Of a DNA stretch of 62,000 nt, positions 37,150 to 51,000 are shown one piece after another (within the stretch, counting starts at the first letter, position 1; each line of letters starts with the position of its first letter). Position numbers and translations under genes: made by a program. The DNA comes from Mesostigma viride. Taxonomy: Eukaryota; Streptophyta; Mesostigmatophyceae; Mesostigmatales; Mesostigmataceae. The stretch spans positions 1 through 62,000 of the forward strand of contig RPFO01000315.1 in NCBI GenBank assembly GCA_009746045.1, written 5' to 3'. The notes beneath the pieces are model-generated. The model did not search any database. It worked only from the letters and a program-made list of their open reading frames with translations, and was not told the DNA's origin.

Positions 37150-37680
37150 CTGTCAACTATCCTCTATCTTCGGAGGTGAACTGGCTTCTTTCTCACAGCG
37201 ACCGTGCCTCGCCTTGCTTTACTAATGCACTCAACCCTTCATCACGTGAGCGTGGATGCGCTGGAAAGATGAGGGGAGGGACTGCCAACTAGGATACGAA
37301 AAGCGGAAGGGGTTGCGAAGTGCTGAATAAACGAATAGGAGGCTAGTATATGCGATCCGGATTCGGTGTATGCGACCCGGTCGATCATCTATGCTACACT
37401 CGATCATCTGTGCTACACGCGGGGCGGTCATCTATGCTACATTTACGGCGTTACTACAGTATGTTACTTGACGTAACAATGTCTCTGAACGGGAGGGGAC
37501 GCACTTACCTGGGGGGGGGGGACGGTGTTACAACGGGGGGGGGACGCACTTATGTGGGGGGGGAACGGTGTTGTAAGTTGTAACGAAGGGGGCGGACGCA
37601 TGCGTTTACGAGGGGGGGGGGAGGACGGTGTTACAACGGGGGGGTACGCACTAATTAGAGGCATGCTCCAGTTACGGCTG
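37150..37680. other. Unique DNA plus G-run repeats between inverted copy C and module P copy D
   Basis: 37150-37480 has no recognised gene. It has three near-copies of TCATCTATGCTACA (37385-37440). 37480-37665 is four copies of an about 45-bp unit with long G runs and GACGGTGTTACAACG. Confidence 0.5.
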
Positions 37681-38690
37681 GGCAGTGGGCAGTGGGCAGT
37701 GGGCAGTATTAGTGCTGAATTCAGCCGAAGCCGCGCAATTTTGCTGAAGAGTGGACGAACCGTACCAAAATTTAGTACGATTAAATTCCCACGCAATTTC
37801 CGTGCCAATTTTAGCGAGATGACTGACCTGAACGTGTTCAGACGGGGAGCGTGGCAAAAAACAGCTCGAAGCTGTGAAAAGCAGGGGGCTCCGCCCCCAA
37901 AACGGCCGTACGAAACCGAAATTTTTGGGCTCCCGCTGGCCCCCCCGCCTCGGCGCCCTCGGCCACTGCCCCTTCGCACTGCGCACCCCGCGTGGCGCCG
38001 GCGTTCCCGAGGACGCACCCCGCGGGTGTACGCGCCAATCGCCCGCTCAGGCGCCAAAAAGTCTGGGCCCCGAAGGGGCCCCCAACTTGTCAACTACTTA
38101 ACTACGATCGTGTTGCGCAACGGAGAAACCCGAACATCCTGACATCGCCGCGGGCGCCGTACCGTACGGCCTGATCGCACCCCCACGCCCGAGGGCCATC
38201 CCTGAAATCCTGCGGAGCCGCGAGTTACGGCCCGTAACCGCCGGCCTGAACGCCGTCACACCCTCCTAAGATCGAGTCTCACATGTTCTGAACAGAAAAT
38301 GACGTCAGCTCAATTCAGCAAAATGCGCGAGAAATTGCGGGGGGCATATACGGCAGGGTAAAATAGTTTATGACGAAGCATCTCTATCCAAACATCCTAC
38401 TACAAATACTAAGGGTTCAGACTGAACGGGAAATTTTGAGTGTTCAGCCTGAACGAAAATTGAGTTCGAACACTTTTCTGAACGGGTTTTTGGTTCAATT
38501 TTCGGTTCGGCCTACTTCCCACGCAATTTCCGTGCCAATTTTTGCGAGATGACTGAACTGAACGTGTTCAGACGGGGAGCGGTGCAAAAAACGGCTCGAA
38601 ACTGTGAAAAGCAGGGGGCTCAGCCCGCCAAACGGCCGTACGAAACCGAAATTTTCGGGCTCCCGCTGGCACCCCCAGCCTCGGACCCTG
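37680..38690 (+). promoter_or_regulatory. Module P, copy D (5' truncated)
   Basis: Starts after three copies of GTGGGCA near 37682. It shares both 135-bp direct repeats (about 37815-37950 and 38546-38680), the GC-rich block and the GTTCAG/CTGAAC palindromes with copy A. Downstream it leads into unit T1, not into the Helitron gene. Confidence 0.5.
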
Positions 38691-40140
38691 AAAAAAATAC
38701 GGACTAGAAGTGTTCAGGCTGAACGGGGACAGTTGGACCGGTCGAACCGTACCAAATTTTAGTTCGCATGCAGGGCGGGGCGAGCGTCGCGTCGAACGCA
38801 CCAGGCTGGGCAGTGGCAATGGGTAAAGTGAACGTGAATAACAAAAGCGGCATGGTCGGGGCAAAAAATTTTAATGAAACAAAGCGACGTGCTGCGGAAG
38901 CAACCATAGTTGTTGCTGGCTGGCGATGGCGGGCGACGTAGCATGTGAAATTGGGATGGGGAATGCGAATTCATGGCTTTTATACATCAAAAGTTTGTAT
39001 TGGAAGAGTACGTAGGAAACTTTCTGAGCTGGCGGGGCGTCAACCCCGTGCAACCTGCGTGGGAGAGGTCCGTGTCGCTATGGCATTTGCTGTATAATAG
39101 CCAGCGACCTGGAAATTGAACGTCGTCATCAGATTGTTTTGTTTCAGTGTCGTCATTTTTCAGTTTTACGTATTTCACGCCTTGTAAAATCAGTTTTGCT
39201 GTTCATGGAAGACGTGGGATGGGGCAAACGAATGTCTGGTGTCACCATAGACAGTTGCGATTGAGCGCTGGATTGCTTGGCACGGGACGAACGCTGGCGA
39301 TGGCGATTTGTGTCAAAGATGTGGTCAATGTATCTGCTTTTATCTAATGTGATTTACGTTTACCGTCATCTTATGCAATTTCCCTTTTTCCAGACGAATT
39401 TTCTTGGTCGCAGCGTGCACATACCGGACCAAGAGTCTGTCTTCCATTGTCGTATCCGTGGGGTGCGTCCTCTTCATTCTCCTTGGGAATGTCATTGCCA
39501 CGTTATCCGTGTTGCTTTCTTCTGGAACAGGCTGGGCAGGGAAAGCCCATGATTGCTCATGGATGATTTCTCATGCACCGATTTTGGGAGTCGTTGACTG
39601 CTGTGCTTCCTGACGTTGATGGTGGTTTTGCGTGTGATAAGCTGCCTTGCTTTGCACGTGGGTTTTCACTGGGCTATATGGGTGAAGGTGAGCAACTAGG
39701 GGTGTGTCATGCTGTGCTATATTGCTTCCATCCAGCATATCCAAAGTTAGACTTGCTCTAATGGCTGTGCAATATTTGTGTTGTGCAGATTTTTACTGGG
39801 CTGAAGCCAAATTCACGCATGGGTAGACAGTTTGCTGCACGTGAATTTTTACTGGGCTGTACGTGCAGGTGGGCAACCATGTGTTGTGCCATATTTTTCT
39901 ACATGGATTCATCATACTTGCTGTCAAACGTAGGCCCCATTGGCTTGCACACTGAATTTTGCTTTGCTGACTGTGTAATTTTGATGTCTCATTCTGCAGG
40001 CGTGCCCGCTACCTGATCAACCAGGTGTGCTTTGCATTGTGCCAGCGGGGCCATGTTTGTTTCCTTTGCACGTGTAGACAGGCAGGCTGGCAGGGGACAT
40101 GGGGCACGAGGCTTGGGGTTTGGGGTATGTGGCATGGGTC

Positions 40141-40143
40141 AGG

Positions 40144-40183
<40 letters not shown>

Positions 40184-40188
40184 AAGGC
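40141..40188. repeat. Short (CCAG)n array in T1
   Basis: About 11 units, followed by the conserved GCACGAGATGTGATTATTGG tail. This is the first of three arrays in T1. Confidence 0.85.
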
Positions 40189-40515
40189 AGCCACATGCAC
40201 GAGATGTGATTATTGGCAAGCCAGCCAGCGGGGGCACCACAGAGGAGGGTATGGGGACAGGGGGAAGGGGGGAGGGGGCGGGGGGCAGGGTCCAGGCGGC
40301 AGGGGGCAGGGGGAGCCTTTCTGAAGCTATGAGTCACAGGTCATGGGGACTGGGGCATGGGGCAGGCCCTCAGCCACCTGCACGTGATGTGGTCAGAGGC
40401 AAGACACAAGCAAGGGCACAGTGGGCAGGTGGGACGGGGCAGGGGACCTGGGGCACGAGCCATGAAACTTGGGGACATGGGGCACGAGGCTTGGGGCGTG
40501 GGGTATGTGGCATGG

Positions 40516-40652
<137 letters not shown>

Positions 40653-41017
40653 GCAGCCACATGCACGAGATGTGATTATTGGCAAGCCAGCCAGCGGGGG
40701 CACCACAGGGAGGAGGGCATGGGGACAGGGGGAAGGGGGAGGGGGCGGGGGCAGGGTCCAGGCGGCAGGGGGCAGGGGAAGCCTTTCTGAAGCTATGAGT
40801 CACAGGTCGTGGGGACTGGGGCATGGGGCAGGCCCTCAGCCACCTGCACGTGATGTGGTCAGAGGCAAGTCACAAGCAGGGGCACAGTGGGCAGGTGGGA
40901 CGGGGCAGGGGACCTGGGGCACGAGCCATGAAACTTTCCTTTGCATGTGTAGGCAGGCAGGCTGGCAGGGGACATGGGGCACGAGGCTTGGGCCGTGGGG
41001 TATGTGGCATGGGTCAA

Positions 41018-41224
<207 letters not shown>

Positions 41225-42133
41225 GGCAGCCACATGCACGAGATGTGATTATTGGCAAGCCAGCCAGCGGGGGCACCACAGGGAGGAGGGCATGGGGACA
41301 GGGGGAAGGGGGAGGGGGCGGGGGCAGGGTCCAGGCGGCAGGGGGCAGGGGGAGCCTTTCTGAAGCTATGAGTCACAGGTCATGGGGACTGGGGCATGGG
41401 GCAGGCCCTCAGCCACCTTCACGTGATGTGGTCAGAGGCAAGTCACAAGCAGGGGCACAGTGGGCAGGTGGGACGGGGCAGGGGACCTAGGGCACGAGCC
41501 ATGAAACTTGGGGCATGGGGAGTGGGGCGTTGGGCAGGCAGGTAGGGGTGGTACACACGCACATGCCCTGCCATGCCCTGCGATCCCGCCAAAGGGCACC
41601 GTGGGGTCTTGTGGGTTGTCACACGTTGTTATGGGGTGCATATTTGCAGGGACATGAAGATGGGTGACCGCGCCGTAACCGAGACATGTGTGGTGGCAAC
41701 ATGCCGCCTGGATACCAGTTGGCCTTGCTTCGTTAGCTACATTTATGGCTGCATGTGATGGCGTGCCCTAGCGGTGGTCACAGTGGTCACAGTGAGGGCC
41801 TGTGGTTGCCCCATACTGGTGGTGGTTATAAAGAAGTTAGCGAATACAAAACTTTCTTTCTTAAGGTGATTTTGAAGTGGGCATGAGCGATCGTGCACAT
41901 GCTAACATTTGATGGCCATTCCATGGTGAAGTTGGGAATTGGATGGGATTGTTTGATAAAGATGCGGTGGTGTGTCTTAAAATGAGCTGTGCTAATCTCA
42001 TTATGAAGTGCTCAAGACAACTCATTATAATAAATCAGAGTTGGAACAAACATTGTCTGCATCATGCCCCAACTTGAACACTACATGAAGTGTGACACCT
42101 ATGCTACGTGTGTTGCGGGCTAGCTGTGTCAGC

Positions 42134-43430
42134 AAACAATTTTAGCTTTTAGCCCTCAAATCGTGTCCAACTCGCGCCTAACAATAGGAGCCAGTTGCAC
42201 CTAGCATGGTAATGTCCACAAACTAACCTAAAACATTTTAGTGTCCATACTGGGACCAAAGCACACTCATAGAGGGACTTTGGTGTGGCAGGCCCCCAGC
42301 GGCTTGGCCGGCCAGGGCGGCATATTCTGACCTGGCCTGGCCCCAAGGGCATTCCCAAAAGAGTAGGGAAACATGCCACGAACTACACCCAGATGTTGCT
42401 GTCCAGTGGCTGGGATGAGTAGGTCATCTAGAGTAGGTCATAACTCATAAAAAATGCCTACAATATTTGGAACGAATCCATGCATCGATGCTCCTACACC
42501 AATCAGTTTTCTGCACCGCCATAGCCTCGAATTTGCATGTACGTAATTATTTCGTCCCAGTGGACCTTTAGCGAGATGACTTGCCTGAACGTGCCAGGAA
42601 GCGGCTCGAAGCTGGGAAAAGCAGGGGGCTCCGCCTGCGGACGGGCCGTACGAAGCCGAAATTTTATGGCTCCCGCTGGCCCCCCCGCCTCGGCGCCCTC
42701 GGCCACTGCCCCTTCGCGCTGCGCGCCCCGCGTGGCGCCGGCGTTCCCGAGGACGCACCCCGCGGGTGTACGCGCCAATCGCCCGCTCAGGCGCCAAAAA
42801 GTCCGGGCCCCGAAGGGGCCCCCAACTTGTCAACTACTTAACTACGATCGTGTTGCGCAAGGGAGAAACCCGAACATCCTGACATCGCCGCGGGCGCCGT
42901 ACCGTACGGCCTGATCGCACCCCCACGATCGAGGGCCATCCCTGAAATCCTGCGGGGCCGCGAGTAACGGCCCGTAACCGCTTGCCTGAACGCCGTCACA
43001 CCCTCCTAAGATCGAGTCTCACATGTTCTGAACGGAAACGGAATTCAGCAAAATGCGCGAGAAATGCCGTGGGGCATATACGGCTGATTAACTTGTTACT
43101 ACGGGAAGGATCTCTCTCCAAACATCCTACTACATTTACTAAGGGTTCAGTCTGAACGGGAAATTTGGAGTGTTCAGACTGAACGGGAAATGTGCAGAAA
43201 ATTTAGTTCGAACCCTAGTCTGAACGGATTTTCGGTTAAACTTTCGGTTCGGCCTACTTCCCACGCAATTTCCGTGCCAATTTTTGCGAGATGACTGAAC
43301 TGAACGTGTTCAGACGGGGGGCGTAGCGAAAAACGGCTCGAAACTGTGAAAAGCAGGGGGCTCAGCCCGCCAAACGGCCGTACGCAACCGAAATTTTTGG
43401 GCTCCCTCTGGCCCCCCCGCCGATTACCCT
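42134..43430 (+). promoter_or_regulatory. Module P, copy B, between T1 and T2
   Basis: Same module, preceding unit T2. The first direct repeat (about 42571-42690) lacks the second half of its palindrome through a short deletion. The second repeat is at about 43287-43420. A 31-bp insertion-like difference near 42390-42435 (TAGGTCATCTAGAGTAGGTC) is not in copy A. Confidence 0.5.
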
Positions 43431-44838
43431 TACAAAAATACGGACTTGAAGTGTTCAGGCTGAACGGGGAAAGTTGGACCGGTCGAACCGTACCAAATTT
43501 TAGTTCGCATGCAGGGCGGGGCGAGCGTCGCGTCGAACGCACCAGGCTGGGCAGTGGCAATGGGTAAAGTGAACGTGAATAATAAAAGCGGCATGGTCGG
43601 GGCAAAAAAAAACCTAAACAAAGCGACGTGCTGCGGAAGCAACCACAGTTGTTGCTGGCTGGCGATGGCGGGCGACGTAGCATGTGAAATTGGGATGGGG
43701 GATGCGAATTCATGGCTTTTATACATCAAAAGTTTGTATCGGAAGAGTACGTAGGAAACTTTCTGAGCTGGCGGGGCGTCAACCCCGTGCAACCTGCGTG
43801 GGAGAGGTCCGTGTCGCTATGGCATTTGCTGTATAATAGCCAGCGACCTGGAAATTGAACGTCGTCATCAGATTGTTTTGTTTCAGTGTCGTCCTTCTTC
43901 AGTTTTACGTATTTCACGCCTTGTAAAATCAGTTTTGCTGTTCATGGAAGACGTGGGATGGGGCAAACGAATGTCTGGTGTCACCATAGACAGTTGCGAT
44001 TGAGCGCTGGATTGCTTGGCACGGGACGAACGCTGGCGATGGCGATTTGTGTCAAAGATGTGGTCAATGTATCTGCTTTTATCTAATGTGATTTACGTTT
44101 ACCGTCATCTTATGCAATTTCCTTTTTTCCAGACGAATTTTCTTGGTCGCAGCGTGCACATACCGGACCAAGAGTCTGTCTTCCATTGTCGTATCCGTGG
44201 GGTGCGTCCTCTTCATTCTCCTTGGGAATGTCATTGCCACGTTATCCGTGTTGCTTTCTTCTGGAACAGGCTGGGCAGGGAAAGCCCATGATTGCTCATG
44301 GATGATTTCTCATGCACCAATTTTGGGAGTCGTTGACTGCTGTGCTTCCTGACGTTGATGGTGGTTTTGCGTGTGATAAGCTGCCTTGCTTTGCACGTGG
44401 GTTTTCACTGGGCTATATGGGTGAAGGTGAGCAACTAGGGGTGTGTCATGCTGTGCTATATTGCTTCCATCCAGCATATCCAAAGTTAGACTTGCTCTAA
44501 TGGCTGTGCAATATTTGTGTTGTGCAGATTTTTACTGGGCTGAAGCCAAATTCACGCATGGGTAGACAGTTTGCTGCACGTGAATTTTTACTGGGCTGTA
44601 CGTGCAGGTGGGCAACCATGTGTTGTGCCATATTTTTCTACATGGATTCATCATACTTGCTGTCAAACGTAGGCCCCATTGGCTTGCACACTGAATTTTG
44701 CTTTGCTGGCTGTGTAATTTTGATGTTTCATTGTGCAGGCGTGCCCGCTACCTGATCAACCAGGTGTGCTTTGCATTGTGCCAGCGGGGCCATGTTTGGC
44801 GCACGAGGCTTGGGGCGTGGGGTATGTGGCATGGGTCA

Positions 44839-44865
44839 GGCAGCCAGCCAGCCAGCAAGGCAGCC
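44839..44865. repeat. Minimal (CCAG)n array in T2
   Basis: Only about four units. Same flanks as the first array of T1, so it shows length change between duplicates. Confidence 0.7.
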
Positions 44866-45168
44866 ACATGCGCGAGATGTGATTATTGGCAAGCGGGTAT
44901 GGGGACAGGGGGAAGGGGGGAGGGGGCGGGGGGCAGGGTCCATGCGGCAGGGGGCAGGGGGAGCCTTTCTGAAGCTATGAGTCACAGGTCCTGGGGACTG
45001 GGGCATGGGGCAGGCCCTCAGCCACCTGCACGTGATGTGGTCAGAGGCAAGACACAAGCAAGGGCACAGTGGGCAAGTGGGACGGGGCAGGGGACCTGGG
45101 GCACGAGCCATGAAACTTGGGGACATGGGGCACGAAGCTTGGGGCGTGGGGTATGTTGCATGGGTCAG

Positions 45169-45385
<217 letters not shown>

Positions 45386-46289
45386 CAGCCACATGCACGA
45401 GATGTGATTATTGGCAAGCCAGCCAGCGGGGGCACCACAGGGAGGAGGGCGTGGGGACAGGGGGAAGGGGGGAGGGGGCGGGGGGCAGGGTCCAGGCGGC
45501 AGGGGGCAGGGGGAGCCTTTCTGAAGCTATGAGTCACAGGTCGTGGGGACTGGGGCATGGGGCAGGCCCTCAGCCACCTGCACGTGATGTGGTCAGAGGC
45601 AAGCAGGGGCACAGTGGGCAGGTGGGACGGGGCAGGGGACCTGGGGCACGAGCCATGAATCTTGGGGCATGGGGTGTGGGGCGTTGGGCAGGCAGGTAGG
45701 GTTGGTACACACGCACATGCCCTGCCATGCCCTGCGATCCCGCAAAAGGGCACTGTGGGGTCTTGTGGGTTGTCACACGTTGTTATGGGGTGCATATTTG
45801 CAGGGACATGAAGATGGGTGACCGCGCCGTAACCGAGACGTGTGTGGTGGCAACATGCCGCCTGGATACCAGCTGGCCTTGCTTCGTTAGATACATTTAT
45901 GGCTGCATGTGATGGCGTGCCCTTGCCGTGGTCACAGTGGTCACAGTGAGGGCCTGTGGTTGCCCCATACTGGTGGTGGTTATAAAGAAGTTAGCGAATA
46001 CAAAACTTTCTTTCTTAAGGTGATTTTGATGTGGGCATGAGCGATCGTGCACATGCTACCATTTGATGGCCATTCCATGGTGAAGTTGGGAATTGGATGG
46101 GATTGTTTGATAAAGATGCGGTGGTGTGTCTTAAAATGAGCTGTGCTAATCTCATTATGAAGTGCTCAAGACAACTCATTATAATAAATCAGAGTTGGAA
46201 CAAACATTGTCTGCATCATGCCCCAACTTGAACACTACATGAAGTGTGACACCTATGCTACGTGTGTTGCGGGCTAGGTGTGTCAGCAA

Positions 46290-47572
46290 ACAATTATAGC
46301 TTTTAGCCCTCAAATCGTGTCCAACTCGCGCCTAACAATAGGAGCCAGTTGCACCTTGCATGGTAATGTCCACAAACTAACCTTAAACAGTTTAGTGTCC
46401 ATACTGGGACCAAAGCACACTCATATAGGGACTTGTATATGGTCTGGCAGGCCCCCGGCGGCTTGGCCGGCCAGGGCGGCATATTCTGACCTGGCCTGGC
46501 CCCAAGGGTAGGGAAACATGCCACGAACTCTACACCCAGATGTTGCTGGATGACCTACTCATCCCAGCCACAACTCATAAAAAATGCCTACAATATTTGG
46601 AACAAATCCATGCATCGATGCTCCTACACCAATCAGTTTTCTGCACCGCCATAGCCTCGAATTTGCATCATGTATGTCATTTGATGTACGTAATTATTTC
46701 GTCCCGGTGGACCTTTAGCGAGATGACTTGCCTGAACGTCTTCAGACGGGGAGCGTGCCAGGAAACGGCTCGAAGCTGGGAAAAGCAGGGGGCTCCGCCT
46801 GCGGACGGGCCGTACGAAGCCGAAATTTTTGGGCTCCCGCTGGCCCCCCCGCCTCGGCGCCCTCGGCCACTGCCCCTTCGCGCTGCGCGCCCCGCGTGGC
46901 GCCGACGTTCCCGAGGACGCACCCCGCGGGTGTACGCGCCAATCGCCCGCTCAGGCGCCAAAAAGTCCGGGCCCCGAAGGGGCCCCCAACTTGTCAACTA
47001 CTTAACTACGATCGTGTTGCGCAAAGGAGAAACCCGAACATCCTGACATAGCCGCGGGCGCCGTACCGTACGGCCTGATCGCAACCCCACGCCCGAGGGC
47101 AAATCCTGAAATCCTGTAAAGCGGCGAGTTACGGCCCGTAACCGCCGGCCTGAACATCGTCACACCCTCCTAAGATCGAGTCTCACCTATCCTGAACGGG
47201 TGCTCAATTCAGCAAAATGCGCGAGAAATGCCGGGGGGCATATACGGCAGGGGGGAATAGTTTGTGACGAAGCATCTCTATCCAAACATCCTACTTGATT
47301 TACTAAGGGTTCAGACTGAACGGGAAATTTCGAGTGTTCAGACTGAACGAAAATTGAGTTCGAACCCTAATTTGAACGGTTTTTCGGGTAAACTTTCGGT
47401 TCGGCCTACTTCCCACGCAATTTCCGTGCCAATTTTTGCAAGATGACTGAACTGAACGTGTTCAGACGGGGAGCGTGGCAAAAAACGGCTCGAAACTGTG
47501 AAAAGCGGGGGGCTCAACCCGCAAAAAGGCCGTACGAAACCGAAATTTTCGGGCCCGCGCTGGCCCCCCCTT
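46290..47572 (+). promoter_or_regulatory. Module P, copy C, upstream of Helitron gene B
   Basis: Same order and content as copy A: GC-rich block at about 46845-46990, direct repeats at about 46720-46850 and 47440-47570, palindromes at 47310-47350 and 47450-47465. It joins the Helitron leader at the same point (CCCCCCC followed by TTATATAG). Confidence 0.5.
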
Positions 47573-48003
47573 ATATAGTCGAGCTACGAAACGAGTTGAG
47601 ACTGAACGGGACGCGTGGCAGATGACAGCCGTGACAGTCACAGTGACAGGAGAGTTAACAGTGGGAAATTTTTGGAGTGTTGTGAACCAGCGAATTTTTT
47701 ATACTGTCGAGCTACGAAACGGGTTGAGACTGAACGGGACGCGTGGCAGTATGACAGTGACAGTGACAGTGGGAAATGTTTGGTGTGTTGTGAACCAGCG
47801 ATTTTGGGGCGCGGTGTTTTGGGAGTGCGTGGCGATGGATGCAATATAGTTGGCATCGTCAGAATGCTCGGCATTGTTAAGGGACGTAAGGAAACCATGT
47901 ACATTGCTCACGCCGGGAAATTGGAATTACTGCAGCTCGGGGACAGGCTCGCACTAGTTGTGCTGTTGTGATATATAGGATTGTCATCAGCCGTAGGTAA
48001 TCG
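47573..48003 (+). promoter_or_regulatory. Leader/core promoter of Helitron gene B
   Basis: The same double structure as in copy A: TTATATAG at the module P junction, a twice-repeated GACAGTGACAG block (47578-47700, 47707-47805), and a TATATAGG near 47971 just before the ATG at 48004. Small indels separate it from copy A. Confidence 0.4.
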
Positions 48004-51000
48004 ATGGTCAACGCCGCTTTCATAATGAGGAGGTGGACGTTGTACCTGATATCAATATACTTTGTTGGGCAGGTAAGTGGCAACGGAAAGGTTTCGATGC
48101 TTAGTTATTTCTGCATTCTGCATTGACCACTTTAGCGAGTCAGGATATTGCTTAGGGTGTTGCAGGATGGCGTTGACGTTGTTGGGAATACGACGTACGT
48201 GTGAATTTGTGTTCGTGTGCCTTCTGATACGTGTAGGCGAGCACGGTTGTCAGTGTGGACCCGCGGCCAGAATCGTATCATTACGTCGAGCAAGCCCGGC
48301 TTTACCAGGGCGATGTCTCGTTGCAGCAGGCCTACGTCCGGGATGTGCTGAATTGGTTGGTCCTGTCGCCACCTGACGGCTTCTGCGACAACGTTTATTT
48401 GACGGTGAGTTGCTTGTGACGTTACTCTGCTATGACCATATGTTTTTGGAAACGTGATGTTCTGGGCATGGTTGCCATGTGTTATATTGTGGAAAGAAAA
48501 TAGTCAACTTATTTGGGATGGTTATTTTTTGCTGGGGGTGCCGTTCTTGCTCTGGTCGCAGATGTTACATCTGGTGTCGTTCCTGCCTCCCATGCCGAGC
48601 GGTGGGCAGACTTACGCGGAGGTGCAGCTGGTGAGTCTTTTGCTCTGTGGCTTTCGTGGTGATGTTCACTATGATTTTTATACTATTAATTGAGTGGAGG
48701 GTAGGGTAGGATCTGTACGTGCTACCCCCTGGCAGTTGCCAACCCCCCAAATGATGGACCTGCACGATCCCACTTTACCCACATGATAGGATAGTTAGGG
48801 GGAAGGCTCCCTCCAAGTTTCAGGCCAATCCAAGCCCATTTGGATATTTTAGGACCATGGCCCACCCCTAACGGGGGGCACGTGCTAGCGCGCCCAAGGG
48901 ACCATGCGACCCCCTGGCAGCAGCCACTCCCTCAAATGATGGACCTGCACGACCCCACTTTGCCCACATAATGGACTAGTGTGGGGAAAGGCTCGCTCCA
49001 AGTTTCAGCCCAATGCTAGCCCTTTTGGATATTTTAGGACCATCACCAACCCCTAACGGCGGGCACGCGCTAGCGCGCGCAAGGGACCACGCGCCCCCCT
49101 GGCAGCAGCCACCCCCCCAAATGATGGACCTGCACGACCCCACTTTGGACACATGATGGGCTAGTGTGGGGGAAGGCTGCCTCCAAGTTTCAGGCCAATC
49201 CAAGCCCAATTGCATATTTTAGGACCATGGCCCACCCCTAACGGCGGGTACGTGCTAGCGCGCACAAGGGACCATGCGCCCCCCTGGCAGTTGCCAACCC
49301 CCCAAATGATGGACCTGCACAACTCCACTTTGCCCACATGATGGGCTAGTGTAAGGGAAGGCTCCCTCCAAGTTTCAGCCCAATCCAAGGTCATTTGGAT
49401 ATTTTAGGACCATGGCCCACCCCTAACGGCGGGCACGTGCTAGCGCGCACAAGGGACCATGCGACCCCCTGGCAGTTGCCAACCCCCCAAATGATGGACC
49501 TGCACAACTCCACTTTGCCCACATGATGGGCTAGTGTAAGGGAAGGCTCCCTCCAAGTTTCAGGCCAATCCAAGCCCATTTGGATATTTTAGGACCATGG
49601 CCCACCCCTAACGGGGGGCAAGTGCTAGCGCGCACAAGGGACCATGCGACCCCCTGGCAGTTGCCAACCCCCCAAATCATGGACCTGCACGACCCCACTT
49701 TGCCCATATAATGGGCTAGTGTAAGGGAAGGCTCCCTCCAAGTTTCAGGCCAATCCAAGCCCATTTGGATATTTTTGGACCATGGCCCATCCCTAACGGG
49801 GGGCACGTGCTAGCGCGCACAAGGGACCATGCGACCCCCTGGCAGCAGCCACTCCCTCAAATGATAGACCTGCACGACCCCACTTTGCCCACATGATGGC
49901 CTAGTGTGGGGGAAGCCTCCAAGTTTCAGGCCAATCCAAGCCGAATTGCATATTTTAGGACCATGGCCCACCCCCAACGGCGGGCACGTGCTAGCGCGCA
50001 CAAGGGACCATGCGACCCCCTGGCAGTTGCCAACCCCCCAAATGATGGACCTGCATGACCCCACTTTGCAAACATGATGGGCCAGTGTGGGGGAAGCATC
50101 CCTCCAAGTCCCCTCTCTCCAAGTGAGTCTTTTGCTCTGTGGCTTTGTCCATTTTGATTTTTATAGTATTAATTAAGTGGAGGGTAGGGTAGGATCTGTG
50201 CACACGTTAAGTTTTTTTTTGTTTTTTTAACACGTCATTCTTTGCTTCGTGTTTGCTCTCATGTTTGTTGATTGCTTAGCTGGAGGCTGCACGATTTGGC
50301 ACTGCCAACGAGTTCCTGGTAGCGGCTGCGGCGTGTAACGGGGACCCAGCGCAGTGCCTCGCTCGCACACAGTTTCTTGCGGGCATGCTCGAAGCACGGC
50401 GACTGCGCCAGGTGTATCAGCTTGAAGATCGACTGTTTGCATCAGCAGACTATTTGGACAGCGTAAGTGGATGTGTGTGAGGAGATTAACTGTACAGACA
50501 TTGGGGCGGGGCGGGGTGCAATGCATTCGTGGGTGTGGGGGGGGAGTGCCATGCATGCGTGGGTTTAGGGGGGGGCTGGCATGCGCGCCAAAAGTTTTGT
50601 ACTTCGCCATGCGTGCGTGGGTTCGTGGGGTGGCTGCCATGCGTGCATGGGTGTGGGTGGTGGCTGGCATGCATGCGTGGATGTGAGGGTGGCTGGCATG
50701 CGTTTGTGGGTTTGTAGGGTGGCTGACATGCATGCGTGCATGTGGGGGGTGAATGGCATGCATGCGTGCATGTGGGGGGTGGCTGGCATGCATGCGTGCA
50801 TGTGTGTGTGTGGGGGGCATGCGTGTGTGGATTTATGGGAGGGCTGGCATGCATGCGTGGGTGTGGGCGGAGGGGGGTAACATGCTTGCGTGGGTGTGGG
50901 GGGGGGCTGCCATGCGTGCGTGTAGGGAGTGGCTGGCATGCATGCGTGGGTGGGAGGATTACCATTCCAATGATAGCTCTTTACAACATGACAAAGGTAC

